The notes under the pieces: model-generated | Seen by the model: only the letters and a program-made list of their open reading frames with translations | Databases searched by the model: none | Told to the model about the DNA's origin: nothing | NCBI GenBank assembly: GCA_019044685.2 | Contig: JAGTXX020000015.1 | Coordinates: 1,302,001 to 1,366,000, forward strand | Length of the DNA: 64,000 nt | Direction of reading: 5' to 3' | Source: Nannochloris sp. 'desiccata' | Lineage: Eukaryota > Chlorophyta > Trebouxiophyceae > Chlorellales > Chlorellaceae | Program-made: the position numbers and the translations under genes | Shown: piece after piece, positions 30,507-43,772 of the stretch | Layout of the letters: each line of letters starts with the position of its first letter | Position numbering within the stretch: the first letter of the stretch is position 1

Positions 30507-32261
30507 CTACGTCGTCGCTTCAGGCAAGTTTTCTACTAAATCTTCAAGCTCTTGTTGAAATCCAACTTTTGCTCGATTCGTTTTACCACCCACCACAATA
30601 TCACCTCCTACCTGCGCAGCCCAGACCTGAGAATGACTCAAATAACTCAACACTGTCGTAATACACATTCCGCCAAAGCCTGCATAGACGAGAGGCACCC
30701 CAGGGTCAACTTTCATCTCCATCCCGCTGGCAGCAACGATTCTTTCTACAACTATATCAACACCTTCCGCATTTAAAGGTTTACCGGACCCAGGCCTCCG
30801 TACACCTATGAATGTACCTTTACTATCATAAATAACCACAGATTGAAGATCACGGGCTAAAAATGAGATACCTTTTGGTGCTTTGCCTTCTTGTTGAGCC
30901 TCTGTTGGGGCTGCCAAAGGGAGAAAGGCGGCATAGAGCTTGCCGGAGGTATTGGCTTTCCCTTCAAGACTTGCCATGGGAAGGTTGAGAGCTTCACCAC
31001 CGGGAGGAGATAAAGGACTCCCTGGCGCGCGAATAGTCAAAGCGGCCATTGACCAATCTGTTTGATAAGCGGTGACACCCCCAAACCGCAAAGGTTGATT
31101 CACGGACATCGTTTTCTCCGTTATTTTATTCCCATTAATATCTTCCACGACCACTCCAGTCAGAAATTGACGTACGCTACCATCACTACGATAATCAATG
31201 CTGAAATCATTCACTTTAATTACCGCTTCACCTCCAGCAGGAAGCTGTGCTAGTGGGCTAAATGGACGTAGAGAATTAGCTACAAGAGAATCACCACCTT
31301 CAGGTATCATAACTGACCCAGAGAAGCCACCTACAGAGCCTACTACGATACCAGCCATTACTGCAAGCATTGATGCATGAACCCCAATAGGTCCCAACTT
31401 TCCTCCTAGGCCTTTAAACCCATATAAAGCACCATCTTGGACAAACATTTGATAATTTTTCGCTTGTAAAGCCTGTGCAAGATCCAGTATGCGAGCGGAA
31501 GGTACTTTCCGTGCAATATCTAAACCCTTGTAAGCTTTTTCTTCTTTCCTAAAGCGCCACCTTTGGGCGACTTTCACGGCCGGCCATTGTGTGGTGGCTG
31601 TACAGGCTGCGAGAGACGCTGCTAAGAGAGCTAGTATTGCTAGAAAGTAATTTGCGGTGTAGATATGATCCCATTGGAGAAAGTTAATGAGATCGTGAGT
31701 GACAAAGCCGAGGACTTTGGGGCCCTCCGACGGGTAGAATTGAACGTAGAATTCCTCAGGCTTGTTTTGTTCTATGACCGTACCGATGGAAGACAGCGCC
31801 GCGATAATTCCAAGCTCAGCAATGGCGAGTTTTAGGTTGGCTAAGGGGCGAATTAAGCGTTTGAAGGGAAGGCTAGTACTAGGAGAGCTAGGGGAAGGCG
31901 GTGGTGGCGATGAGGGAGGAGAAGACCGTCCGCTGGTTAAAGGCTGGGGGTCGGGTTCTTGTGGTGAAGACCCTACCAAGTCTGGAGCTTGGTTGGATCC
32001 ATCTGATAACAGGGAGAGAATGGTAAATTGTGTTAACTGACTAAAGTTTACGAAACCCACAAACTATCACATGTGAAACATATTCGACTTTTCAAGCTTA
32101 CTTGGTGAAGCATTTGGCCTGATTGCAGTTCTATAAGTATTATGCTCTAGATTGATGCCACAACGGCGACTAAAAAAGTTAGTAGATGGCCGAATTGGTG
32201 TAATTTTCGACATGCATGGAGTGTAACATTTGGGCTTAAAGCCCAAGTTTGCTCGTTGCAT
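30507..32261 (-). CDS. CCS1: Ccs1/CcsB (ResB-like) plastid c-type cytochrome biogenesis protein
   Basis: Exons 32261-32102 and 32002-30507 (99-bp intron) give 551 residues. Exon 1 is a classic transit peptide (MQRANLGFKPKCYTPCMSKI, Ser/Arg/Asn-rich). The mature protein starts the ResB domain at LIRPLANLKLAIAELGIIAA with the SIGTVIEQNKPE motif. It has TM helices at the N-terminus, an additional one near GVHASMLAVMAGIVVGSVGG, a large lumenal domain and a last TM near the C-terminus. With CcsA it forms the System II heme-delivery machine that makes cytochromes f and c6 in the thylakoid. Its nuclear location is informative (see findings). Confidence 0.96.
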
Positions 32262-32535
32262 TTTAAATAGTGCAAGATAAGAATAGCATTTACGATTACA
32301 AAAGGAATTGCGGGCCTTATTTTGTTTCACCCAAAAGTTGTTCTCATTTTGTTTTTCAACTGCACCAAAAGCTGTTATTTTACAAAGAAGCATTCCATCT
32401 TTCCCGCATATCATATTCAGTTATAACTATCATAAAGTTCAAGCATACTGACATCGCACGTCGCCTGCGTTCTGCCCAACGACATCGGCATCTGAGGTCC
32501 AACCAACCTGCATTCATCTATCATTAAAAACAAGG
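32262..32535. promoter_or_regulatory. Divergent promoter region, CCS1 / kinesin-14
   Basis: 274 bp between start codons, the shortest divergent spacing in the window. No motif recognised. Confidence 0.5.
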
Positions 32536-35500
32536 ATGGAGGGAGCAGGGGTGACCCGAGAAGAGATGTTAGCAAATTGGAAGGAGCACAAGGCACTGCG
32601 AAGTGCTCCAGGTCTTGCCAACATCACCAACCAACCTGTAACTGGAATCGCAGAAATTCCTGTCAAGCGTGGCGTTACCTTAGCCGAACCGCCGGTTATT
32701 GAAGAAAAAGAGAATCCAGTATCACTTGTGGCTTCATCAAAACCTGCAAGTTCTGAATTAGATGGAGCACCAGCTTCTATACGTAAATTGGCATTGACTG
32801 CACCCCACCGCGAGCACATGGAGCAGCAGTTTGACCAACTCCAGGGCCGCTTGCACGCAATTAAGCGTGATAGTCGCCGTCCCTCTATTAGTGGTGCAAT
32901 GATAGCTTCCAACCCGGCATCCGCTGGGCCAACGTCTGCACTTGACGAGCTCCCCGGCACCGCTACAGCAGCAGCTGCCCCAATGGGTGGCCTTGCAGCC
33001 AAGCTTGAGTCTTTAAAACGTGAATCTGTCCGCCCTTCTTTTAGCTCTGGACAACAACAGGTCCAGTTTGAGGCAGCAGGACATTACGATATGCATGCTT
33101 TGTCTCGCCTTGCTCAGCAGCTCTTTGGCGATAAAGAATTTTCAGCCTTGTGTGAGAAGGGAATGAATGCACAGCTGACACGTAGCAAAGATGGAGCCAC
33201 CGAAGAAACTAAAATTAAAGAGCTTGCAGGTAGATCCAACAAAGATGAAAAGTAGTTGCTGTTTAATTTTCTGTTGTTGAACCGAGCGTCTAACCGGCAG
33301 TATTGTTCTTCTTTTCTTCTCTTCTCCTTCCCTACAGGCATGGTCAAGACTTTGAGACGTGGTATGAAAGAAATTCAACAGCGTACTCAAATGTTTATCG
33401 ACCAAAGCGTTCGCTATGAAAAAGAAGCAGCTCAACAAATAGAAAGCGTGAAACTTTCCTCTGAGTCTGCCTCAATGGCAGCTCAAGCTGAGCTTGCAAA
33501 CGCCCGCCGGGAAGCAGCCACTGCAGCTGCCAACCATAAGACCGCCCTTGCAAATTGGCAGGGTGAACTGGATCTACATAAAGCTGAAGCTGCTACTTTA
33601 CGGAGAGAAATTGAGCGTATTGAAAACGAGCGGGACCGAGCTCGGGAAGAAAGTCGCCGTGCCGACACGGCAAAAGCTGCAATGGAAGTTGAAGTCAAAG
33701 AAGCTAGAAAAATGCAGATGCAGCGTGATCGTGAGCTTCAAGTAGATAAAAACTCCACAGCGCAGCAGTTGTATGAAGCTAAGGAAATGTTTGAGCGCCA
33801 GAAGACTGCATTGGAACAGTCTTTAACTGCCTGCACAGCCCGTGCTGAAGAAGCTGAAGCCACTGTAGCAACATTGAAAGTACAGTTTGAAGATGTCCAG
33901 GTTGCGATGCAGCGTTTGCAGGGTGAGCTGGTAGAAACACAGGCTGCTCGTGATGGTCTTGCTGCTGAAAAAGAAACTTTGGATTCCGAGTTGGCTGGTC
34001 TGCGTGAACAGTTAAATGGCCATTTGAAACAGCATGAAAAAGTGGTTGGTGATTCTGCAGCTGTAGTAAATGAGCTTGGAGAGTGGAAGAAGAAAGCTGC
34101 TGACCTTTTGGCTGAATTAGAGAAAGAGCGCAGTGCTGCTGCTGATGCAGCCCTCGCTGCTGGTAGTGCTGCCCAAGCTTCTGCTGCCGATAAAGCTTCT
34201 ATTGAAGCTAAGAAATCAGAGCTTGAAGCTGCAGTTGCGGAAGCAGCTGCTCGTGAACACGCCTTAACAGCAGATCGGGACGAGCTCAAGGCAGCGTTGG
34301 ATGCTGCTATGGCACAGCGCAGCGAAGCTGAACTCGCTGCTGCTGGAGCTGCTGAAAAGTTGCAAATCATTGAATCTGAAGCTGCTTCTTTAGCTGATGA
34401 GCGCGCTTCTCTTTCTGAAGAAGCAACCAAGCTTCGGGATGAGGCTGCTGCTGCCCGGCGCCAAGCAGAAACTGCAGAGGAAACGTTAGCCCGTGTTTCT
34501 CGCGATGCTGAAGAAACTGCAGCGAAATTAGAGCATTTAGAAGGCCAGCTTGAAGCTTTACAAGAGTGCACTATGGGCTTACAAGTTGGAGATCAAAGAG
34601 AGCTGCTTTCTCGCATGGTTTCAAAAATTGCTACTTTAGAAGCTGCAGTGGTCAACGCAGAAGGTCGTCGTCGTGAAGCTCACAACCAGCTTGTAGAACT
34701 CAAGGGTAACATTCGTGTATTCTGTAGAATCCGTCCTCACGCTCGCCCTATTGCTTTGCCTGGAAACGATGGCTCTTCTGTCCGTGTTTTGGCAGATAAC
34801 AAAGAGCATGCCTTTGCCTTTGACCGCGTCTTCAAGCCTCAAATGTCTCAGGCTGCAATTTTCGATGAAGTTTCTGATGTAGTTCAATCTGCTTTAGACG
34901 GCTATAAGGTCTGTTTGTTCAGTTATGGTCAAACTGGTGCAGGCAAAACGCACACCATGCAAGGTGGTCGTGGCCCTGGCGAAGAAGGAATTATTCCTCG
35001 TGCTGTTTCTAAAATTTTGGCTACTGTAGCACGTTTGCGTGAGCAAGGCTGGGAATATTCTTTAGAAGCTTCTTATATTGAAGTCTACAATGAGCAGCTG
35101 AGAGATTTACTTGGCGGTTCTGATGGTCGTGGTGGTCGTATCAGCGAATCTAATGCTATTCAACACCAGCCTAATGGTGGCCACACAATCGTGCTTGGAG
35201 CTGCTCGTGTGCAAGTAGATAGCGAAGAAGATGCTGAAGAGTTGATTCGTAGAGCTGCTGCTGCGCGTGCTGTGGAATCCACTGCCATGAATGCCGTCTC
35301 TTCTCGCTCTCACTCTGTCTTTATGCTCTATATTACTGGTAAACATGAGGCCACAGCCACATGTTTACAAGGCTCTCTTAATTTGGTGGATCTTGCTGGC
35401 AGTGAACGTTTAGCTAGGAGTCAAGCCGAGGGGCAACGAGCTCGTGAGGCATGCTCTATTAACAAGAGTTTATCTTCTCTTGGTGATGTCTTTGCTGCTT

Positions 35501-35973
35501 TAGCGGCCAAGCAAACTCACATTCCTTATCGCAACTCCAAGCTCACCCACTTGTTGCAGCCTTGTCTCGGTGGCACTGGTAAAACTTTGATGTTTGTCAA
35601 CATCAATCCCGAGCCAGAAAGTGCCGGAGAGTCTCTCTGTTCTCTTCGGTTTGCTGCTAAAGTCAATGCTTGCGAGACTGCAGCTAAAGGCGGTGCTTCA
35701 CGCAATGTTGGGTCCTCAATTACCACCGCTGAAAACACTAATAACGGGAATACCACCAGTGGTGCATTAGGTGGTAGTGGATTGTTTAGAACGACCTCTG
35801 CTGGTTTAGATGCTCGACCAAGCTTGACTGGCCGTGCTTCTGTCGCTGTAGGTGCTGGTGGTGCGAATAGCAACAGTGCTGCTGGTGCCGGAGCTCGGCG
35901 TATGAGTATGATTCCATCTGCTGGTGGAAAAGGTCTGCAATGGGACCACCAGCACCAACTGCATCCCGAGTAG
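32536..35973 (+). CDS. C-terminal-motor kinesin (kinesin-14 family)
   Basis: Exons 32536-33229 and 33338-35973 give 1109 residues. The first 230 residues are low in predicted structure; a long Ala/Glu-rich coiled coil spans about 260-680. The neck LKGNIRVFCRIRP precedes a motor domain (about 685-1020), the hallmark of minus-end-directed kinesin-14. Motor motifs are intact: P-loop GQTGAGKTHT, switch I AVSSRSHSVF, switch II LVDLAGSER. A Gly/Ser/Ala-rich tail follows the motor. Expected role: spindle or cortical microtubule organisation, similar to plant ATK-type kinesins. No calmodulin-binding, MyTH4 or CH domain was seen. Confidence 0.95.
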
Positions 35974-36164
35974 CTCGCCCAAAATTCAACTGAAATACAT
36001 GTTGACTACAAAATTTGGTTGGTACAACCCATTCTTTTTTATTATAAGAAATTCTCTGTGTCTAGCTTTCGTTTTACAGTTTTAGTTGTAAAAGTCATAA
36101 TGGAAGGTTCTTACAGTCATAATGAGGCGAATCACAAAAGGTAACGCGAAAACAAAGACGATTT

Positions 36165-39004
36165 TCAATTATCTTTCCTGTTGTTGATGATGTTGCTTCC
36201 CAATAAATCACCGCCAATCACTGGAGTCCCACTGGGAGTCAACTCAATATCTTTCTTCCTTGCCCTCAACCCGCCATCAACACCACCACCATTATCAGAA
36301 GTGTCAAACCTAACTCTTGAATTCATACCTCGGCTTTTATTATTCTTTCCAGCAGGTGGCGGTGTCAAGTCTGATTCCTCCTCCTCCTCCTCCTCCCCCA
36401 ACGCCCCGTGTTGCTGCTGGCCTCCTTCTGCCAACATAGCCCTCGCCTGTTCAACCGTCCGTAACGTCACAGATGTAACTACAGGCACAAACTTACTAGA
36501 AAGTGCCATTGCACCAGGGAGCAATCCTCTGGCCATCTCCGATTCCACTTCAAGCTCATTATAAACAGTGCGCCCAAACATGAACAGCAATGTAAGGAAG
36601 AGTAACAGTAATGGATTGCGTACTACTGCCACAAATTCGTTAAATCCTAAGAAAATCATGGCGATTATAGCCCATAAAGGAGGTAATCGATTCTGTGCGA
36701 GCTTATTAGCTTCTTGCGTAGCTACAGCTTGCTGCACCGACAACGCAACATCTGAAGAAAATTGCCTCCATACCGTGCGTGCTTGTGCTGGGGTTAATAA
36801 AACATCTTCTTTAGCCACACCAGGCCATTCAGATGCAGAAATCAAATCAAATTCTGCACTGGCTTTCGAAGCAGCGGTAATAGATGCGGCGGCAGCAGCA
36901 GCAGCGGTAATGCCGGACGTTTTTGAAGAAATCTCAGCTAATCTCATAATAGCTGTATCCACTACATCTACAGATTTAGCAGTACCAGTAGGGGTAATCA
37001 ACACTTTAGATGCAGTCGCAGGAGCACCGCTGCTGCCACCATTTGTAATTAAATTACCAAGGCGGACAACACACAGTTGAGAAAGCAGTAGAGCCGCTGC
37101 TCTTCGAGATTCTGCAGCCACACCAGGGATATCCACAGCAGGCGCCCACGTGCGTGGCATACCTTGATCATCCTTTTGGAAGGTTTCAGAAAATCGATCT
37201 TTTAATCGAGGTAACGCTGTATTAGCTGCCTCTTTCGCATTGGCAAGGAGTCGTAATTTTGCCGCCGACCTAACACGACTGCGGAGCTCTCCTTCTTCTG
37301 CTGCATCGATTCCGTACCCCTGCAAGGCCTTTGCAAGCACAGTAGCAGCCGACTTAGATTCTCTGTCGACTACAGCTCCAAGACGAGGCCATAAATCAAC
37401 AGGAGGACTCTCTAACAGCGGCATGGCTCCAGCAGAAACACCGCTTTCCACCGAATCTTTCGCTTGATCCAATACTGCAGTCACGTGTTCAGCACGCAAC
37501 GCAGCTTGATGTGCAGCAAGTTCACGTTGTAAAGCTTCTCTAGTAGATGCTGCAGTCCATTCTGTACCTGGAATCACAATTTGAGCTGCAGCTGCGTCAA
37601 ACTCTGAGAGGGCGGTTGCTGTACAGGTCGCAGCTCTCGCAACAAAAGTTGTTGTAGCAGCAGTGGCACTACCAGCACCACTAGTAGGAGTCTTATCTCC
37701 TGCCCCAGAGGGAGGAGCACTCATCCCTAAACGGAATGAATCCATAGCTATACGGCACGCCAATGCCATTTGCGTATCAAACGAAGGTTTGACAAAATTT
37801 TGCAACTGGTCAACCAAAGCTTCTTGCTTTGCTGATGATACTCCAGCATCGAAATACCGGGCTTCTTCTTCATACGCAGCCAGCGCAGCATCTAGTAACG
37901 CAGCCGCTTTTCTCCCAAAGTTGGGTACTAAATCTTCCTGTGCATCAGCAGCCAGAGATTGCCAGGTAGAATTCGATTCAAACGCTGCTGCCTGCTCTGC
38001 TGCGATTTCCTCACACCGTATATTAGCCACCATAACACGATGTGCGGGCAGATTTAGATCTTTATTTTCATGTACAACTTCCCATACTTTACCCATACTA
38101 AGCGCAAGGGCTTGTCCGGGCAGTTTATGAGGAGATTGTCTGAGCAATCCCTCGTCGTCGTTGGCGTCATCTGTGAACCGTCTTCTTAATAAAGTAGATT
38201 CAGCCATAAACTCGTCTGTGCGATCTTCATAATTAGATAACGCCGCGTATTGGATTTCAAAGAAATCTGATATTTGCGAACTTTCATATGCGGCAGGTTT
38301 TGCAATAGCTGCCCACATGCGATCGAGATCAGCTTCCCAGGTTTCTTTAAGCTTCTCCAATGGGGTTTTAGTGCGATCGCGAAGAACAAAGAGCAATACA
38401 GTGCGGCGGGCACCTGGAGAAGGTTGGAATAACTTGAGATTTACTTGGAAAATCGTCTTCAAAAGAGGTTTCCCAGCTCCAGCTTCTCTACCGACATCTT
38501 TTGCCCACATGTTAACCAACAAAATGTCGGCAGTGGCCAAGGCGAAGAGAGCCGACTGTCTTTCAAAGGAAGTGTCGTCTTCTCCTCTTTCCCTGCCATC
38601 TGAGCCTTCTAAATCCATAACCAAGGTTATAGGGGCAGCGACTTTAGGGGATCGAGCAAGCCAAATGCCTCTAGTTGTTTGTTGACGACCTGTCAAGGCA
38701 TCCATCTCCTCGAAGCGGGTGCCAAACTGTAAATAAACAAAAATATTATAAATATTATTATTCGAGGAGTCGATTGAGGGTGAGTGAGCATACTTCTGTG
38801 CATTGTATTCAAGTATCACTAGATAGTTTAATAGCTCACCAAGTGGTTGAGGAGAGTACTTTTTCCAGAGCTCTGCGGGCCCATGATGGCAACGACGGTG
38901 TAATCTACTCCAGAAGCCTCAACGCCCGTTTCATGGACGAAATTAACGACGCCCGAGGTGTTAAAGTCGCCTTCCCCATCGACTACTTGCAAAATCTCAG
39001 ACAT
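36165..39004 (-). CDS. Sey1/RHD3-type dynamin-like GTPase for ER membrane fusion
   Basis: Exons 39004-38840 and 38726-36165 give 908 residues. Splicing restores the G1 region [18 protein letters not shown]2 lies in [10 protein letters not shown]3 in [16 protein letters not shown] and G4 in [11 protein letters not shown] long helical bundle follows, then a hydrophobic hairpin near the C-terminus ([15 protein letters not shown] and [19 protein letters not shown]) and a cytosolic polar tail. These GTPases fuse ER tubules to make three-way junctions. It is somewhat longer than typical family members because of Ala-rich insertions. Divergent from the ankyrin gene. Confidence 0.95.
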
Positions 39005-39297
39005 GGTTGCTGTTGGGCTTTTTAACAGAAAATAATTGAAAATCAAAATCTATGGGCAACTGCACGGCCGTGCTGAGTTGATCGACCTGGGTGTCTCCTT
39101 CAAGTGATATTAGTTCAACACAAATTATGTTCGAACTATTTATAAATAATTGGGTCACTTGGCGAGACGCTTGTTTCAAGAAGAAGCTGGCAGCTTGGCC
39201 ACTCCAGCAACAACAACTGCTCTTAATGAGGTGGTCTTTCCCGGCAGAGAATAAAACATTGCTTACATAGTGATGCATATTATTAGGAATCGACATA
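39005..39297. promoter_or_regulatory. Divergent promoter region, Sey1/RHD3-like / ankyrin genes
   Basis: 293 bp between start codons. No motif recognised. Confidence 0.5.
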
Positions 39298-41490
39298 ATG
39301 GAAGCTGTGGCTGATGAGGTGGGTAATGGGTTCCAAGTTGCAATTTAAACTCTCAAAATTAATCTTGATCTGTGCTTAAAAAAATGTACTTTCCTGATTA
39401 ACTTGCAGATTAAAGAGAGGAAACGGCTCAATAATTTGATGCTGGTTGCATCAGCTGTCGGATATATCGCTGATGTAAGTCAGCTACCTTTAAAATTTAC
39501 AATTTCTCTCTTCAGTCACCGCTCCGCCACTGTTACTGCCCACTAACCCACAAGAGCTCTTTCTTATATCTGTCTAACAATATCAACGATATGCAGGTCA
39601 AAACCCTAATGCAACGTGGTGCAGAAGTCAATGTCCGTGATAAGCGCAATCTCACCGCCCTTCATTTTGCAGCAGGACGTGGATGGCTCGATGTCGTTCA
39701 GTTGCTGTGGTCGAAAGCTGCTGACCTCGATGCAGAGAGCTCACGTGAGTAGTAAAATACTTAAACACCACATTTGCAGTTTACTAGTTAAAATTCCACT
39801 CCAGGAAAGAAAACCCATTCATACTAAGTTAATAAACGCTTCTTTCTTTTTGTTTGTTTATCCAGTTGGCCTGACCCCTCTTCATTTGGCTGCCTTAAAC
39901 GGGCGGGAAGACGTCGTACGCTTTCTTGTCTCTAAGAACGCACTTATAAATGTAGAAGACGCAGAAGAAAATATTCCTTTACATTCTGCTGCGCGAGGAG
40001 GCCACCTAGGAGTCGTTACTTTACTTCTCGACGCAGCGACTGCTTCCGGTGGCGCCGTATCAACATCCATTAAAGCTAAAAATAAGCTAGGTTTGACGCC
40101 TGGTGCCTGTGCATTGCTGCATGGACATATAGATATAGCAAACAAACTTGTAGCTCAAGGATGGGACCCTTATCAACCAGGCCCAGACAAATTCTCTGTA
40201 CTTCACCTCGCGGCGGCCGTCGGAAGAAGTGATGCGGTGTCGTGGCTGTTGGAAAATGGCAATGGCAATGTCGATGACGCTGAAAATGTAGACAAGAAGA
40301 CCCCATTACACTGTGCTGCTGTTTCAGGAGATGTTGACACGTGTCAAGTACTTCTGGACGCTCGAGCTGACGTGGATGCTGTTGACGGAAAAAATCAGAG
40401 GCCTCTTGATTTAATCCCGGCCCCATCTTCAGAGATTGATAGTACTTGTGCTGTGCTGCCTGTAGAGGTCGTTGGCAAACTTAAAGATCTGTTGAAACCA
40501 TCTATTGCAGCAGGTTCCTCAGCAAAGAAATTATCGATTGCCATTTCTACTACAAGCACTACATCATCGACCACTAATGAAATACCGTCTTCCGGTCATG
40601 CTGCGTTTCTGTGTTTATCTCCAGCAGACCAGATCCGTAGAGCCCGCAAATGGGCTTCCTTGCATCCTACAGAGCTAGAAGAGACCTTAGAAAGCTATCC
40701 TGGTGCGGAAGAGGCGATTCGCCGTCTGAAAATGGCAGCAGAACTTAGACGAACAGTGGAAATAATGAAGGCAATGGCGTCGTTGCGGTGCGATGAAGAA
40801 TTTCAAAAGGATATTTCCCAGCCTTCTGTGCATAAAGCAGTGATGAAACTTCGAAAAAACCCTTCATTATACGAGAGTCTCGCGCAAGATCTAAAAATCA
40901 AGTCTGTCGTGGCGAAAATGGGGAGAATACATGCAGTTGTGCAAGCCAACGGCCAGCGGACATTCTCGATCGAAGAATTGATAGTGCCTTTTGAAGAAAT
41001 AAAATCACACGAAAGGAAGGATAAAGAGATGATAGATGGCGCTATGCATGCAATGGAATGTCAACTTGCAGGGGCAGCTGCTGCAGCAGCTGCTTTGAAT
41101 AAAAAAAAAGCAGTAGAGTTGGCTGAAAAAGCAGTGAGTAAAAGGAGAACGGGGCAATGGAAGGAAAGTGCGGTGGCCGAAAAAATCGAAGAGATAGAAG
41201 AGGTAGTTGAAGATACTAGAGAGAGGAGAAGGGAGACGGCTAAAGAGAATGTGTGGAAACAGGCTGAAAGAGAAACATCGATATTTGATCAGGCCATCGC
41301 TGATGCAATAGAAGGCGAAGAAGTTGAAAGGGAGCAACGCAATTGGCGGGTGCTCGTTTTTTTGGCGGTGGTGTTGATGGTGTGGATTTTTAGTTTGATG
41401 CACCGGTGGGGTATGTTTACTCCTGGTGAACCGAAAGTAGTGCTTCAAAGTCTTGAGATTGAAATAGACGGAGTCAAAGTAGAATTATAG
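39298..41490 (+). CDS. Ankyrin-repeat protein with C-terminal membrane anchor
   Basis: Four exons, 39298-39318 (21 nt), 39409-39474, 39597-39744 and 39866-41490, give 619 residues; all phases match. Ankyrin repeats cover about 10-250, e.g. NLTALHFAAGRGWLDVVQLL, GLTPLHLAALNGREDVVRFL, NIPLHSAARGGHLGVVTLLL and KTPLHCAAVSGDVDTCQVLL. A helical middle region (about 310-430) and a charged coiled coil follow. Near the end lies one TM helix, VLVFLAVVLMVWIFSLMH, with a 30-residue tail, so it is tail-anchored. The first donor (GTGGGT) is weak, so the 7-residue first exon is less certain. Partner unknown. Confidence 0.87.
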
Positions 41491-41701
41491 ATCAGTAGTG
41501 TAAGTCGATGAACAAACCGAGAGAAATTTGAGAGCAGCAGCCAAAAATGGACTCAAAAGGCCCAATTACGGCTTGCTAGTTAATGCAAGCCAGGCTAGTC
41601 CGATCAGTTGATTAAAACTTACTTTTGTTATTTTACACAACAAGCCTACCATCGAAGGGCTATAGAGAGTAAAGCAAGTGGAATTTGCATAATCTGACAA
41701 A

Positions 41702-43772
41702 ATGCTCGTCCTCCAGGAAACCCCCGCGGGATTTGCTTTGTTCAGTGTCAGCGATAAGAAAGTAAAACAGGCAGAGACAGAGGTGAGCTGCGGCGCAATT
41801 AATTGGTCATGACACCCGCATGCATGTCCTTCAGGTCATCAAATTAAATGTGCATGCATGCTGATTTTCTTTTGCAGGATGTATGGGAGGACTTTGAAAC
41901 CCTTGAAGCTGCCAAGAAGGTAAGGAATAAGCATATCTATCCGGGTTTTCATTTAGCTGTCGCAATTGCACTTCATCACAAACTTGGATTTTTGACATGG
42001 CAATTTATCTTATTCCTTTTTATCAATTACAGGTAGCCAAATTGAAGGCATTCAGCAAGTTTGAAAACACAGCAGAAGCTCTCCAATCAGCCGCCTCCCT
42101 GGTAGATAGCAAGCTCAGCAAAGGCTTGAAGAAATTCTTAAAAAAGCATGCCGAAGGAGAGACTCTCGCTGTAGTCGATGCGAAGCTCGGTAACGTCATC
42201 AAAGAGAAGCTTGGAATTGCATGCGTCTACAGTTCTGGCGTTTTAGAGCTTTCTCGCGGTCTTCGCAACCAGCTCGAAGGACTCATTGGCGGCCTGGCGG
42301 CCGCCGACCTCCGCCCCATGTCTTTGGGTCTTTCTCACTCTCTCTCTCGTTATAAACTCAAATTTTCACCTGATAAGGTAGATACAATGATTGTGCAAGC
42401 TATTGGTCTGTTGGATGACCTTGATAAGGAACTTAATACCTATGCCATGCGTGTCCGCGAATGGTATGGATGGCACTTCCCTGAAATGACCAAGATCGTG
42501 ACTGATAACATCCAATATTCTAAATCTGCGTTATTAATGGGCACCCGCGATAAAGCCGCCACCTTGGATTTCTCTGATTTCCTTGAAGAAGAAGCAGAGT
42601 CTGCTCTCAAAGAAGCTGCCGTCGTCTCCATGGGTACTGAAATCTCTGACGAAGATGTGTTGAATATTGGCGCACTTGCTACTCAAGTGATTGAATTATC
42701 TGAATACCGTGCGCAATTATATGATTACTTAAGATCCCGTATGGCTGCGATCGCACCTAATCTTACGATTCTCGTTGGTGAGCTTGTTGGCGCTCGATTG
42801 ATCGCTCATGTTGGTTCTCTCGTCAATTTGGCCAAGGCACCTGCCTCGACCATTCAAATTTTGGGCGCAGAAAAGGCGTTATTCCGCGCTTTAAAAACCA
42901 AACACGAAACTCCTAAGTATGGACTCATTTACCACGCGTCCTTAATCGGTCAAGCTCCTCAAAAGTATAAAGGAAAGATTTCTCGAGTGTTGGCGGCAAA
43001 ATGTGCTTTGGGTGTCCGTGTGGACGCGCTAGGCGATGTGGATGATGAGGGTGCCATTGGAATTGAGTCTAGAGCAAAGGTAATAAGGGGTATTTTTTAT
43101 ATAATAATAGAGAGTTTGCGTAGGGTATCAAATAGTATTATTACTTTAGGGGTTACTTGGATGTACAATTTTGGTAGAATAAACTGCAAGACGGCCCTTG
43201 TTAGCAGATCCAAGTATCTTTCTTTTCCATAGATACTTTCCTCTAACCGGTTTTGAACAAGGGCTATAGTAGCAGCACTGATAAAACAGGGCTGGGATGG
43301 TCACTCCGGGGACGGGTAGAGAAAAATAGGCACCGAGCCCTCGAATGACGACCTACATTTCAATATAATATGAAATCAAAACCTTTTTTTCTTTTTCTTT
43401 TCGAGAGATATCTAGACTAAGTTTTATTCTCATTCTGTTCTTTATTTCCTACAGGTTGAAGCGCGGTTGAGACAACTTGAAGGTAAAGAAGGCGGAGCAG
43501 CAGGAGCCCCTCGTGGCTTACCCAGCGCCCAAAAGTACGATGCGAGCCGTCAAAATGGTAACGGGACAGCGGTAGCCACCCCCAAGGCTTATAATGCCGA
43601 CGCAGACGTTGCCACTGACAAGAAGGAAAAGAAGAAGAAAAAGAAGGATGCCGAACCTGATGGTGATGGTGATGAGAAGAAGAGTGAAAAGAAGGAGAAA
43701 AAGAAAAAGAGGGATAGGGATGATGAGGATGGAGAAAAGAAGAAGAAGAAAAAGAAGAAAAACGATGATTAA
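41702..43772 (+). CDS. NOP58: Nucleolar protein NOP58 (box C/D snoRNP core)
   Basis: Four exons, 41702-41782, 41878-41919, 42033-43079 and 43455-43772, give 495 residues. The start [16 protein letters not shown] and later [29 protein letters not shown] and the Nop-domain blocks [20 protein letters not shown] and [17 protein letters not shown] are typical of NOP58 rather than NOP56. The C-terminus is a Lys/Glu/Asp-rich KKE-D tail, also typical. It assembles with fibrillarin, NOP56 and SNU13 on C/D snoRNAs that direct rRNA 2'-O-methylation. The last intron (375 bp) sits late in the gene, an exception in this window. Confidence 0.97.

Noticed and set aside
30239..30558. Plus-strand frame between the plastid membrane protein and CCS1 genes
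   Set aside because: Starts at non-ATG, overlaps the CCS1 3' end, no motif.
33738..34571. 277-codon minus-strand frame inside the kinesin gene
   Set aside because: Ser/Ala-rich mirror of the Ala/Glu-rich coiled-coil codons; antisense shadow.
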